Shown: positions 8,152-16,435, counted from the stretch's first letter. The stretch: DNA of 20,531 bases from Desulfomonilaceae bacterium (GCA_041662605.1 JBAZSD010000042.1:1-20531), one strand, 5' to 3'. Notes: generated from the letters alone by a model not told the origin. Numbers and translations: made by a program.

Positions 8152-8175
8152 TTACAAGTGTGAAAAGGGATAACC

Positions 8176-10416
8176 ATGAACCAACCTGGACATATTCTTG
8201 TAGTTGATGACGACCTAAAGAGTCAAAATGTGATTAAAGCCTTTGTGGAATTCCTTGGATACACGTCGGAAGGCGCTAGCGACGGGTTGCAGGCTCTGGA
8301 TAAGTTGAAATCAGGCTTCGATCTAGTGTTATTGGATATCATGATGCCGGGAATGAATGGGTTTGAGGTAGTCCGGCGTATCAGGGAGAACCCTGATTCT
8401 AGTGATATTCCCATCATCATGCTTACAGTCCTTGATGACAAAGAGACACGCCTTCGGGCCGTCGAAGCGGGGGCCAACGATTTTATTAACAAGCCCATTG
8501 AGCGACTGGAGCTCCAAGTCCGAATAGCTTCATTAATCAAGATCAAGGATACTCAAGATGCGATCAAGCGCCACAAGGCAGATCTCGAGGAAACTGTTAA
8601 ACAGCGAACGTCCGAACTTATTTTAGCAAAGGACATTCTCGAACTGGAGATTAAGGAACGTAAACTAGTTGAACAAGAACTACTCCTTAGTCAGCAGAGA
8701 CTAGAATTGGCAATGCAAGCCTCAGACCTAGGCACTTGGGATTGGAGCATCGATTCCGATGAACTTTGTTTCGATCGGCGTTGGAGTTCACGTCTAGGTT
8801 ATTCATCGGATGAAATCGATACAAATACCGGCACATGGTTAAATCGCATGCACCCGGACGACAAGATGTGTTATCTGAAGAATTTGAAAAGTCACCTAAA
8901 GAATTGCTCCCCTTATTTTGAAGCAGAATATCGGCTCCGAACAAAATCAGGAGAATGGAGATGGATTCTTGACCGAGGGAGGGTTGTGAACCGTGATCCA
9001 AGCGGTAATCCACTAAAAATGGCCGGGATCTATCTCGACATTGCCGATCGCAAACGACTTGACGAAAAATTGCACGAAACCACAGAACGTCTTAAAGCTG
9101 TTTTCAGCAGCGCCAGAGATTGTATTTTTGTCAAAAATTCGGAACAAGAATATACCGAGGTGAATCCGTATTTTGCGAACATCCTTGGACGCTCGGAATC
9201 CGAGATACTGGGACACAAGGACACGGAACTGTTCGAAAAGGACGCGGCTGAAGTCTTGGGAGATATCGACTCTCGTGTACTAAAGGGTGAATCCATAGAG
9301 CAAGAGCAAACGCGAAAAGTAAATGGATATCCCAGGACCTTTCTTGACACAAAGGTCCCGATGCGCAATAGCCAGGGGGAAATAATTGGCGTTATCGGTA
9401 TTAGCCGTGAAATTACCGAACGTAAGCGCAATTCTCAGCCTGTTCCAATCAAGATGCCTAATTCCAAAGCTATGCGTTCAGTGTTGCATTTCGCCCTATT
9501 GGCCGCCGAAACTGACTCAATAGTGTTGCTTTCCGGCGAGAGCGGATCTGGGAAAGATTACCTTGCCCGTCAAATCCATGACCATTCGAAACGCTCAAGT
9601 GGGCCATATTTCGAAATCAACTGTGCCAGCGTATCACATGAATTAGCCGAATCAGAGCTTTTTGGACACGAGTCGGGGGCCTTTACCGGAGCCAAAGGCC
9701 TTAAACGAGGATTATTAGAGTTGGCAGAGGGCGGAACGATCCTCCTAAATGAAATTGGAGAACTTTCGCTTCCGCTGCAATCAAAGCTGCTTACATTTCT
9801 CGACACTAGACAATTCACCCGGGTGGGGGGTGTGAAACATCTTACTGTAGGCGCCAGACTCATCGCTGCGAGCAACCGAAACCTCGAGAAAGAGGTAAAA
9901 TTAAATCGTTTTAGACAGGACCTATTTTTTCGATTGAACGTTTTTTCTGTTGATGTCCCTCCGCTGCGAGACAGAACTGAAGATATCCCAGATATGGTTT
10001 CCAATTTATTGGCCGAGTTGGCGCATAAGATGGGACTAAATTTTCAACCTCAAATAGAGCCTGAGGTTATAAAAGCTTTTAAGTCTTATGCCTGGCCTGG
10101 AAATATCAGAGAACTTCGCAACGTATTGGAACGAGCGTTGATTCTGTGCGACAGGCGGTCCATACGGCTTGACCACGTTAAATTGAATTCCCAATCCTTG
10201 TCCCATAACCCTGTATCAGAATGGTCAATCACCGTTGGTTTTCCTAAAAACGAGAACATAAACGATGTGGCCATGAATCTGAAACGGTTACTCGTCGTAG
10301 AGGCGATTAACAGAGCTAAGGGTAGTCGTAAAGGCGCCGCGGAGTTACTAGGTGTTGGGATTGATTCTATCAAACATTACATAAAGATTTTTGATCTGAA
10401 CAGGTGCACCGATTAA
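8176..10416 (+). CDS. Sigma54-dependent response regulator: REC-PAS-PAS-AAA+-Fis HTH
   Basis: A 746-residue bacterial enhancer-binding protein. Receiver 5-120 with Asp54 (LVLLDIMMPGMNGFE); coiled coil 125-175; PAS 1 about 176-295 (PAS_3 look, WDWSIDSDELCFDRRW); PAS 2 about 300-418; AAA+ about 425-660; Fis helix-turn-helix about 700-740. AAA+ motifs: Walker A GESGSGKD (454-461), sigma54-contact loop GAFTGA (501-506), Walker B TILLNE with Asn525 in place of the usual Asp, sensor I IAASNRNL, arginine fingers Arg580 and Arg586, and WPGNIRELRN. It should remodel sigma54 RNA polymerase under control of phosphate from a kinase, most simply the one 24 bases upstream, plus PAS ligands. A sigma54 promoter lies 200 bases downstream of its stop, a probable target. 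Confidence 0.93.
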   Translation: MNQPGHILVVDDDLKSQNVIKAFVEFLGYTSEGASDGLQALDKLKSGFDLVLLDIMMPGMNGFEVVRRIRENPDSSDIPIIMLTVLDDKETRLRAVEAGANDFINKPIERLELQVRIASLIKIKDTQDAIKRHKADLEETVKQRTSELILAKDILELEIKERKLVEQELLLSQQRLELAMQASDLGTWDWSIDSDELCFDRRWSSRLGYSSDEIDTNTGTWLNRMHPDDKMCYLKNLKSHLKNCSPYFEAEYRLRTKSGEWRWILDRGRVVNRDPSGNPLKMAGIYLDIADRKRLDEKLHETTERLKAVFSSARDCIFVKNSEQEYTEVNPYFANILGRSESEILGHKDTELFEKDAAEVLGDIDSRVLKGESIEQEQTRKVNGYPRTFLDTKVPMRNSQGEIIGVIGISREITERKRNSQPVPIKMPNSKAMRSVLHFALLAAETDSIVLLSGESGSGKDYLARQIHDHSKRSSGPYFEINCASVSHELAESELFGHESGAFTGAKGLKRGLLELAEGGTILLNEIGELSLPLQSKLLTFLDTRQFTRVGGVKHLTVGARLIAASNRNLEKEVKLNRFRQDLFFRLNVFSVDVPPLRDRTEDIPDMVSNLLAELAHKMGLNFQPQIEPEVIKAFKSYAWPGNIRELRNVLERALILCDRRSIRLDHVKLNSQSLSHNPVSEWSITVGFPKNENINDVAMNLKRLLVVEAINRAKGSRKGAAELLGVGIDSIKHYIKIFDLNRCTD

Positions 10417-10440
10417 CGGGGTTTTGCTGGCTGGTATAAA

Positions 10441-10458
10441 TTGCCCATGCCAGGGCAA
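10441..10458 (+). terminator. Weak hairpin after the activator gene
   Basis: TTGCCC-atgcca-GGGCAA forms a 6-bp stem with a 6-base loop, 24 bases past the activator stop, followed by AAAATTT rather than a clean T run. It may attenuate or end the upstream transcript. Confidence 0.3.
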
Positions 10459-10615
10459 AATTTCCACTTACTCTTCCGCCTAACTCCTTGATATCATTTC
10501 AGCCGCCTACGCCGGGTGTTTTTCGCCCGCATTCAACTTTGTTTAGATAGAAGCGCCACAAAACCACAATATCTATAAGCGATTGAAATATAATGCGTTT
10601 TGCCTTTTGTTAAAT

Positions 10616-10632
10616 TTGGCACGTAACATGCT
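10616..10632 (+). promoter_or_regulatory. Sigma54 (-24/-12) promoter
   Basis: TTGGCACGTAACATGCT matches consensus YTGGCACGrNNNTTGCW at every -24 position and at TGCT of the -12 element, with GG (10618-10619) and GC (10630-10631) exactly 10 bases apart. Expected start of transcription is near 10643, giving a leader of about 47 bases to the ATG at 10690. It sits between a sigma54 activator and a small membrane protein gene, so that activator is its likely regulator (inference). Confidence 0.75.
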
Positions 10633-10689
10633 TTCTAGCAGCAGAGAGTGACAAGTTTGAACACGGCTAAAGAATAGGAGGACCGAAGA

Positions 10690-11010
10690 ATGGACCAATT
10701 AACAGGGACGGAAACCATCACTATCCTGGAAAGAGCTACCAAGAATCTGGGAACCGCTGTATGGATGAGTTTCTTTGTAGTGATAGGCTTTGGAGGTCTT
10801 ATGTTGCTAAGCGCTATAGCTTATGCCTTGGTAACCGTGAACTATACTCTTGCCGCTGTTTGCACTTTCCTTCTGTTTGCTCCGGTCCTAATGACCGTCA
10901 TCTGGGCCATACTGGCTTTTTTTAACGTCATGAGCGGCAAATGGGCTTGTAGTTCTAACCTTTCAGAGCAGGATTGGTCTGACCCCGTCAGAGCGCTCAA
11001 CAGATCATAA
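10690..11010 (+). CDS. Small two-TM membrane protein, unknown
   Basis: A 106-residue protein with two strong hydrophobic segments, about 24-50 (AVWMSFFVVIGFGGLMLLSA...) and 54-80 (AAVCTFLLFAPVLMTVIWAI), a short polar N-terminus and a polar C-terminal tail of about 25 residues. It is an inner-membrane protein of unrecognised family. The start is well set: AGGAGG (10676-10681) with 8 bases to the ATG, under the sigma54 promoter at 10616. No downstream gene on this strand is close, so it looks monocistronic. Being the only gene behind the best sigma54 promoter in the window, it is the most probable output of the kinase/activator pair upstream. It shares no obvious sequence with the 62-residue protein at 5464. 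Confidence 0.75.
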   Translation: MDQLTGTETITILERATKNLGTAVWMSFFVVIGFGGLMLLSAIAYALVTVNYTLAAVCTFLLFAPVLMTVIWAILAFFNVMSGKWACSSNLSEQDWSDPVRALNRS

Positions 11011-11199
11011 CGCCATAATCTCAAGGAAATCCGTTTGGAAAGAGGATGAACAGGCCGCGTTAAATGGCAGAATGCCTGAAATCGTTAGTGGGAGCCTTGT
11101 CGGAAGAGCCCCATGCGGGGTCACAATCAGATGAAGCAACGCGATTGCCTCAATCCTAAAGATACAAGAAACCGGAAACCTGAGTCTAATTTCAAGGTT

Positions 11200-11244
11200 T
11201 GCCTTGGTTTGTCCATGACCAGGCTTGGCATAAGCGAGCGATAA
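11200..11244 (+). pseudogene. Relic of a sigma54 activator C-terminus
   Basis: In one frame the sequence reads CLGLS-MTRLGISER-stop, almost the same as the end of the activator pseudogene (MTKLGISER-stop at 5143-5172), and the DNA matches over GGCATAAGCGAGCGATAA. No ATPase domain can be traced upstream, and the helix-turn-helix seems shortened. I read it as the last trace of another activator copy; a conserved non-coding element is the alternative. Confidence 0.45.
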
Positions 11245-11633
11245 CACTCGTACAGTATGATCTGATGTTCTCTAATTAAAAATCATTTCATATATTGAAG
11301 GAGAGAGAAAACCTTCCAAAACTACACATATTCATAATTAGTTCATAAATATTAATTAGTTGTAGATTATAATACTTTCACAAAAAATACACCGAAATTC
11401 ATCTCTTTCTAGGGATTTGCATATACTGGTCGTCTATGATTATAAGCCGGGAATCTGCTTGTGGACGACCTATGTGATAGGTTCATGTCCATTGTTCATC
11501 TGCCAACAGTCCAGCGCTATGTCTCGGCGGATCACCTCTGACGAGCCTCTTACAAGATATAAATTCAAAAATACAAGTAGTTAGTTGTCGTCATTATAAT
11601 ATCAGTAACTTGGTGTTTTTGTAAAAAGCTTAG
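11245..11633. other. AT-rich intergenic region upstream of the third activator
   Basis: No gene is visible. Much of it is very AT-rich, with AATTAGTT repeats around 11336-11362. Just right of the relic the variant repeat GAGCGATAACACTC (11236-11249) gives the third copy of that motif. The following promoter is listed separately. Confidence 0.4.
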
Positions 11634-11662
11634 TTGACTTTTTTGTTAGATGAGCGTTATAT
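11634..11662 (+). promoter_or_regulatory. Candidate sigma70 promoter for the third activator
   Basis: TTGACT (11634-11639), a 17-base spacer and TTATAT (11657-11662) give a fair housekeeping-type promoter; transcription would begin near 11670, about 50 bases before ATG 11719. No sigma54 element is seen here, so this activator gene is probably made constitutively. Confidence 0.45.
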
Positions 11663-11718
11663 TAGTGTACAATTAATACACAACCAGCCGGACAACTGTT
11701 TCCATGCAAAGGGGACAA

Positions 11719-14181
11719 ATGTCGAAAAAGTCCGACAAAATTGTAGAGGCAAACCTCTCACATCATCCTGGCGGTCCAGAGTTTTCTTTAAATAATAGTG
11801 ATCTTAGATCCTTATCCCAAAGTGAAGCCGAATTCAATCGTTATGATGTGACATACCAGCTTCTTCTGGATTCTTTTCGCGAACCGATGTGCGTAGTAAA
11901 TCATGAGGGGCGTGTCATTGATTGCAATGCCGCAGCCTGCGGTTCTTTCGATCTGAAAAGAAATGATCTATTAACCTCTGTGGTTCCGGCCCTGGCTCCA
12001 ACCGCCATTCTTGACAAACCCCAAAATATGTTTCCGAATATCATCAAAGATCCAAAAATGTTTCAAAAACATGTTCAGATCAATGGCCTCAAGTATCAAA
12101 GCACGTATATTCCGGTATCCACTACTGGCGATAAAATTGATGGTGTTTCAATAGTTTGTCGGAATGTAACCGCCAATAGCGCTGAAGATAGATTCTTGGT
12201 TAACAACTATGATCAACTTGATCCTAGCCTCAAACAAAAATCTAATGACCTAGCAGAGGCCAATCGCCTGCTAAAGCTGGAGGTAGATGAACGATTGCGA
12301 GCAGAAAGTGAACTAAGACAAATCAACAAACTGTATAAGACTGTTGTTGAAACCTCAAAAGACATTATATCGACGATGACGCTTGATTTGAAGTACACGT
12401 ATGTGAGTTCATCAGTGATAAACGCCCTCGGTTACACGCCTGAAGAAATGTTGAAACTCAATGCGCTTGAGACCATGACCCCAGAATCAAGACACAATAT
12501 AGTAACATCGCTTAAGGACTGGTTGGAGAAAGGATCGTCGGGGGCGGATCCTGCGCAGAACTCACGGACGGAAGAAGCTCAGCAATACATGAAAAACGGA
12601 CAGGTCAGGTGGGCGGAAATAACTGGAACCTTCTTAAGGGACGAAAATGGGAAACCTTACGGAATCGTAACAACGTCGAGGGACATCACGGACAGGAAGC
12701 GGCTAGAGAGCGAATTGCAGGATTCGTTGAGGCTCTTGGAACAGAGAGTAAGGGAAAGGACATCTGACCTAGAATCAATAAATGAGAAGCTCATGCTCGA
12801 GATTAGCCAGCGGAGAGTGACGGAACAAAGACTTATTGATAGTGAAAAGAGATTTGGGGCCATGTTTGAAGGAGCGCTTGATTGCGTGTTTCTCAAGGAC
12901 ACAAATCTTAAAATTACGCATGTTAACCCTGCAATGTTGGAACTGACCAGGAAACCGTTGTCTGCATTCATTGGCAAGACGTTTGAAAAGGTTTTTGGAA
13001 TGACTAGGTCTGCTAGTATAAAAGACGCAGACCTGAAAACCCTGAATGGGGAAACGGTTGATACGGAGTTTTCACTTAAGATATCCGGCAGATTAATCAC
13101 ATTTAGCAGTGTTCGTTTTCCGATCAGAAACAGTGAAGGCACCGTGGTGGGAATATGCGGAATTCTTCGGGATATAACAGATAGAAAAGCTCATACCAGC
13201 AAGACGATTACTTTCCCATCCAAATCATTTTCACCAATTTTTCAGGACACTCTGCGTGAGTTGGCGTTAGTGGCAGGCACAGACAGCACGGTCCTGTTAA
13301 TGGGCGAAAGTGGTGTTGGCAAAGACTATCTTGCGAAATTCCTGCATGAGAAATCAAGAAGAGCGGGAAGCCCCTTCTTTGCTGTTAATTGCGCCGCATT
13401 ACCTCCCAACCTTGCTGAATCTGAGTTGTTCGGCCATGAACATGGTTCTTTTACGGGATCCGGATCGCTGAAACGTGGGCTGCTGGAATTAGCTGAATCA
13501 GGAACCCTTCTGCTGAACGAAATTGGAGACCTTCCAGCTAACTTTCAGGCAAAGCTGCTAACCTTTCTGGACACTCAATCATTTACTCGTGTTGGCGGTG
13601 AGAAACTCATAAAAATTAATGCCCGTATCCTAGCCGCAACCAACAAAAATCTTGTCGATGAGGTCGAATCCGGTAATTTCAGAACTGATCTTTTCTTTCG
13701 ATTGAATGTTTTTACACTGGTGGTACCACCCCTCAGGGACAGGCTTGAGGATTTACCACTAATATGTAACGATTTGATTGTGGGCCTATCGCAGAGATTT
13801 GGAATGCCTCGGATACCTGTCATTAAGCCTAAAGCCTTGAAAATGCTGGAACAATACCATTGGCCCGGAAACATCAGGGAACTCCGAAATGTTCTTGAGA
13901 GAGCATTGATCATAGCTGAACGAGGTGACATCACAGAAGACCATATAATTGGGATAAGACAGGCGCCTAAATCGAAACCTCCCAGCCCATTTCAGGGTCC
14001 AAAGGGAACAACTGACCAGGCATCGATAAGTCATGCGATCATTGACTTGAAAAAATCGTTAATTGAAAAGGCTTTGCTCAAATGTAACGGGAATGTAACT
14101 AAAGCTGCAGAATCGTTGGGAATGACCAGGAACTCTCTAAAATATCACATGAAAAAAAACAAGATAAAAAGAAAGAATTAA
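11719..14181 (+). CDS. Sigma54-dependent activator with three PAS domains, no receiver
   Basis: An 820-residue enhancer-binding protein. PAS 1 about 45-155, PAS 2 about 203-327 (SSVINALGYTPEEML), coiled coil 330-375, PAS 3 about 377-490 (FEGALDCVFLKDTNLKITHV), AAA+ about 504-735, Fis helix-turn-helix about 785-815. AAA+ motifs: Walker A GESGVGKD (529-536); the sigma54-contact loop reads GSFTGS (576-581) instead of GAFTGA; Walker B TLLLNE has Asn600 for Asp; arginine fingers Arg655 and Arg661. With no receiver, control is probably by ligands, redox or partners acting on PAS. The start at 11719 follows AAAGGGG by 4 bases; an in-frame ATG at 11704 lacks a ribosome site and would add 5 residues. 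Its target promoter is not evident nearby; the convergent TPR gene is not behind a sigma54 site. Confidence 0.9.
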   Translation: MSKKSDKIVEANLSHHPGGPEFSLNNSDLRSLSQSEAEFNRYDVTYQLLLDSFREPMCVVNHEGRVIDCNAAACGSFDLKRNDLLTSVVPALAPTAILDKPQNMFPNIIKDPKMFQKHVQINGLKYQSTYIPVSTTGDKIDGVSIVCRNVTANSAEDRFLVNNYDQLDPSLKQKSNDLAEANRLLKLEVDERLRAESELRQINKLYKTVVETSKDIISTMTLDLKYTYVSSSVINALGYTPEEMLKLNALETMTPESRHNIVTSLKDWLEKGSSGADPAQNSRTEEAQQYMKNGQVRWAEITGTFLRDENGKPYGIVTTSRDITDRKRLESELQDSLRLLEQRVRERTSDLESINEKLMLEISQRRVTEQRLIDSEKRFGAMFEGALDCVFLKDTNLKITHVNPAMLELTRKPLSAFIGKTFEKVFGMTRSASIKDADLKTLNGETVDTEFSLKISGRLITFSSVRFPIRNSEGTVVGICGILRDITDRKAHTSKTITFPSKSFSPIFQDTLRELALVAGTDSTVLLMGESGVGKDYLAKFLHEKSRRAGSPFFAVNCAALPPNLAESELFGHEHGSFTGSGSLKRGLLELAESGTLLLNEIGDLPANFQAKLLTFLDTQSFTRVGGEKLIKINARILAATNKNLVDEVESGNFRTDLFFRLNVFTLVVPPLRDRLEDLPLICNDLIVGLSQRFGMPRIPVIKPKALKMLEQYHWPGNIRELRNVLERALIIAERGDITEDHIIGIRQAPKSKPPSPFQGPKGTTDQASISHAIIDLKKSLIEKALLKCNGNVTKAAESLGMTRNSLKYHMKKNKIKRKN

Positions 14182-14258
14182 AATATGCGGCGCCATAGCC
14201 TTGAAACCCCCTGACTAATAACTTGGACTGACATTCAGTAAAGGCTCTTCGCTTTCCG

Positions 14259-14306
14259 GGACTGTTCACCCTCGAAAAGTCGTTACTTGATGAGGGTGAA
14301 CAGTCC
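14259..14306. repeat. Perfect 15-bp inverted repeat between convergent genes
   Basis: GGACTGTTCACCCTC (14259-14273) and GAGGGTGAACAGTCC (14292-14306) are exact reverse complements around an 18-base spacer. It lies between the ends of the activator (14181) and the convergent TPR gene (14354). Neither side has a T run, so it is not a standard intrinsic terminator, though it could fold and protect or end both transcripts. A protein-binding or recombination site is the alternative. Confidence 0.7.
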
Positions 14307-14353
14307 ATTGAAATCAACTGGACTTCGGATAGAGGATTTCAAACAATTCTGTA

Positions 14354-15421
14354 TCAATTCATTGCCATCAACTTGGATTGTACCATCTGGGATTCTGTTT
14401 CCATTCCCATTTCTTGGTAGACTTCAGACAAAGACCTTATGGTCTCGGCGAAAAGTGGTCTTCCGACAAAAGCCACTGTCTGGAGTTGGGTAACAGCTTT
14501 TTTGTAATTGTTTGCGGCTAGTTTGAGATTACCCTTACTCCTGTAAATGTCCCCAAGGCCTTTGAATACCAATCCCAGGGAGCTTGGCGAGGCTTTTCCA
14601 TTGTACTCAAAAATCCCGAGAGCTTCCTTGTAACATTTGAGCGAACGCTCAGGCTTGCCCAATTTTGAATAGGCGTTTCCGAGACTCAACAAAGTCTGCC
14701 CCAGTTGTTCCTGTGGAACCACGCTTTGAGACCGATAGATCTTCACCGAGTTCCTTAAACAACCAGCGGCTTTGGAGTAGTCCCCAGAGTTTTCGCTCAT
14801 CGCTCCCAGCCCCTCGAAAGCGGCCGCCATTTTGAGCTTCAAGGCCGCTCTGTATTTTGAAAAACAACAAAACCTGTCGATTGCCGATAGATAAAGTTTT
14901 TCAGCCTCGGGATAATTACCCTCCGAGGCAAGAACCTGCGCAAGTCCAATCATCGGTTCGGCTATTGTAATACATCCCTGGCGATTTCCGGCCTGACACG
15001 TTGCTAATGCATCCCGGTAGTAAGCCTCCCCGGTTTTCAAGTTACCAGCAAGCGTTGAGAGTTGCGCCAGGCGGCATTGCGAGTTGATCGTTTTAGGGTC
15101 GTCACTGCCCTTGATTCGCTTCACAAGATCGTACGCATCCGATTGCAGCTTTACAGCCCTTTTGTAATTTCCACTCGCCTTAGTCAATTCCGCCTGAAGC
15201 TCCAATGATTTAAACGTATTTATGGTTTGCTCGCCATGTCTGTCTCTAGATTCTATTACGCTTCGTTTGGCGAAGCGTAACGCTTCTGGAATACGACCAT
15301 CGGCCATAAGCGTCTCAGCATTTGAGTAATACTCATTCCATGATTTATAAGACGCAGAAGCGTCTGTAATGGCGAAGGTCACGGTCGCTAGAGCGACTAT
15401 TAATAATGAATTTAGTTTCAA
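14354..15421 (-). CDS. Exported TPR-repeat protein
   Basis: A 355-residue protein with a signal peptide (MKLNSLLIVALATVTFAITD, cleavage likely after ASA at about 24) and then helical tetratricopeptide repeats, several in the longer kinesin-light-chain style (YREALxxxE..GNxPEAEKLY). Visible repeats include residues about 31-64, 76-107, 118-150, 164-200, 208-246, 247-285 and 288-325. TPR arrays bind other proteins, so a periplasmic scaffold is the likely role; partners are unknown. The start is a TTG at 15421, supported by AGGGAGG 7 bases upstream on this strand and by the signal peptide directly after it. It stands alone, convergent with the third activator, and no promoter is obvious. Confidence 0.85.
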   Translation of the reverse strand: MKLNSLLIVALATVTFAITDASASYKSWNEYYSNAETLMADGRIPEALRFAKRSVIESRDRHGEQTINTFKSLELQAELTKASGNYKRAVKLQSDAYDLVKRIKGSDDPKTINSQCRLAQLSTLAGNLKTGEAYYRDALATCQAGNRQGCITIAEPMIGLAQVLASEGNYPEAEKLYLSAIDRFCCFSKYRAALKLKMAAAFEGLGAMSENSGDYSKAAGCLRNSVKIYRSQSVVPQEQLGQTLLSLGNAYSKLGKPERSLKCYKEALGIFEYNGKASPSSLGLVFKGLGDIYRSKGNLKLAANNYKKAVTQLQTVAFVGRPLFAETIRSLSEVYQEMGMETESQMVQSKLMAMN

Positions 15422-15592
15422 TTGTTGGCCTCCCTAAAAAACGGTAACACTCGTGTTAGCAATTTATGAACCGATGGTCGACGCCACATCCGGCGCTCAC
15501 AGAATTCACCTGCATTAAATGCGCTTCGACGAATTGTTCTTTTTCACCTCGATTCTTTTGAGTCACTTTTGACAATCCATGATTTTGAATCC

Positions 15593-15618
15593 GGCCATCC
15601 CGCTAAATTGAGATGGCC
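15593..15618. repeat. 7-bp inverted repeat GGCCATC / GATGGCC
   Basis: GGCCATC (15593-15599) and GATGGCC (15612-15618) are exact reverse complements with a 12-base spacer, about 170 bases upstream of the TPR gene on the minus strand. It could be an operator or part of a structured RNA; nothing decides. Confidence 0.4.
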
Positions 15619-15633
15619 AGACCATGCAAGGAG

Positions 15634-15662
15634 TTGAGATTCCTCGGTCGAGGGATCTTCAA
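15634..15662. repeat. Imperfect hairpin with CCTC/GAGG stem
   Basis: TTGAGAT-t-CCTC-ggtc-GAGG-g-ATC-t-TCAA folds into a near-continuous stem with a tetraloop. No T run follows on either strand. It lies close to the previous inverted repeat, so the two may belong to one structured element. Confidence 0.4.
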
Positions 15663-15964
15663 TTCACCGTTTGGTTAGCAATTTCCTGGCCAGCATGATT
15701 TGTTAAGTGTAACTAAATTAATTGTGGTCTGATTTTACAGGGTTACAAATAATGAAGATTGAAAGCGTGAGCCAAAATCTTAATGATCTGGTCATTTAAA
15801 TTAGTTAATTTTGACCCATTTATGGAAAAGCCCCAAGATGTAAATAGTTTACAAACATGCGAATGGTTAATTTAAACCCATTTTTACAGTCTGTTGTTAG
15901 TGACGCCAACATCTTGTGATAAAAATATTGTCCAAAATTTCAGTCTGTTTTTACTTTGTACTGA

Positions 15965-16006
15965 TGGGCCGCCGAGGGCTCGAACCCCATGCCTACTGAT
16001 TAAGAG
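15965..16006 (-). other. 3' half of a tRNA-Lys(CTT) gene, putative integrase attachment site
   Basis: Read on the minus strand, 16006 to 15965 gives an anticodon loop CTCTTAA (anticodon CTT), the 3' anticodon strand TCAGT, a 5-base variable region AGGCA, a T arm TGGGG-TTCGAGC-CCTCG, the 3' acceptor strand GCGGCCC and discriminator A. The 5' half is missing: the bases before the loop (CATAA) do not pair with TCAGT and no D arm follows. A truncation that starts at the anticodon loop is what a tyrosine integrase leaves when an element inserts in a tRNA gene. In that case the element would extend to the right of 16006. Confidence 0.7.
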
Positions 16007-16413
16007 TTATGTCAACATAATGGAATCAATAAATAAATATGACATGGAGGTTATTAGGATGGCGCCTCAAAAACATCAATCACACCGAAATGGTCAGGAG
16101 TGGAATGTCCTAGGCTATATATTTAAAGTTACATGTAAAGATATAAATGTAACTGCTTGAAGTTTTATAGTCTGTATGACCAGATATTGCCAGAACAGCG
16201 TTAATTGCCCCGGTGACTTGACATAACTTGGCGCCAGACGTGTGTTTTATGCCACGACGACGAAATATATAGAAATTGTGAGGAAATCACGGCCTTGGAT
16301 AACGTTTGCTGTGACAACCGCCTGGATTTGACTTCTGCCTCTACAACTATCATATACGCTACCCATTAACTCCATAATTCGTGCTCGACCTGGCGCTCCA
16401 GTCAGGAAAGTAA

Positions 16414-16435
16414 CCTAAAAAAAGATAGTTTTAGG
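16414..16435 (-). terminator. AT-rich hairpin downstream of the crotonase gene
   Basis: CCTAAAA (16414-16420) and TTTTAGG (16429-16435) pair around an 8-base loop, 24 bases beyond the crotonase stop on the minus strand. The stem is weak and a real T tract is lacking outside it, so this is a low-grade terminator candidate. Confidence 0.3.

Noticed and set aside
14188..14200. GGCGCCAT also near 14190 and 17830, considered as further copies of the ATGGCGCCATT element
   Set aside because: Only the 6-8 base palindromic core matches, with no -12 element; expected by chance.
15894..16160. 88-codon open frame in the non-coding kilobase
   Set aside because: It runs across the tRNA-Lys fragment, lacks a ribosome site and shows no domain pattern.
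16229..16245. TTGGCGCCAGACGTGTG, considered as another sigma54 promoter
   Set aside because: GG is not followed by GC after 10 bases, and no plus-strand gene lies downstream.
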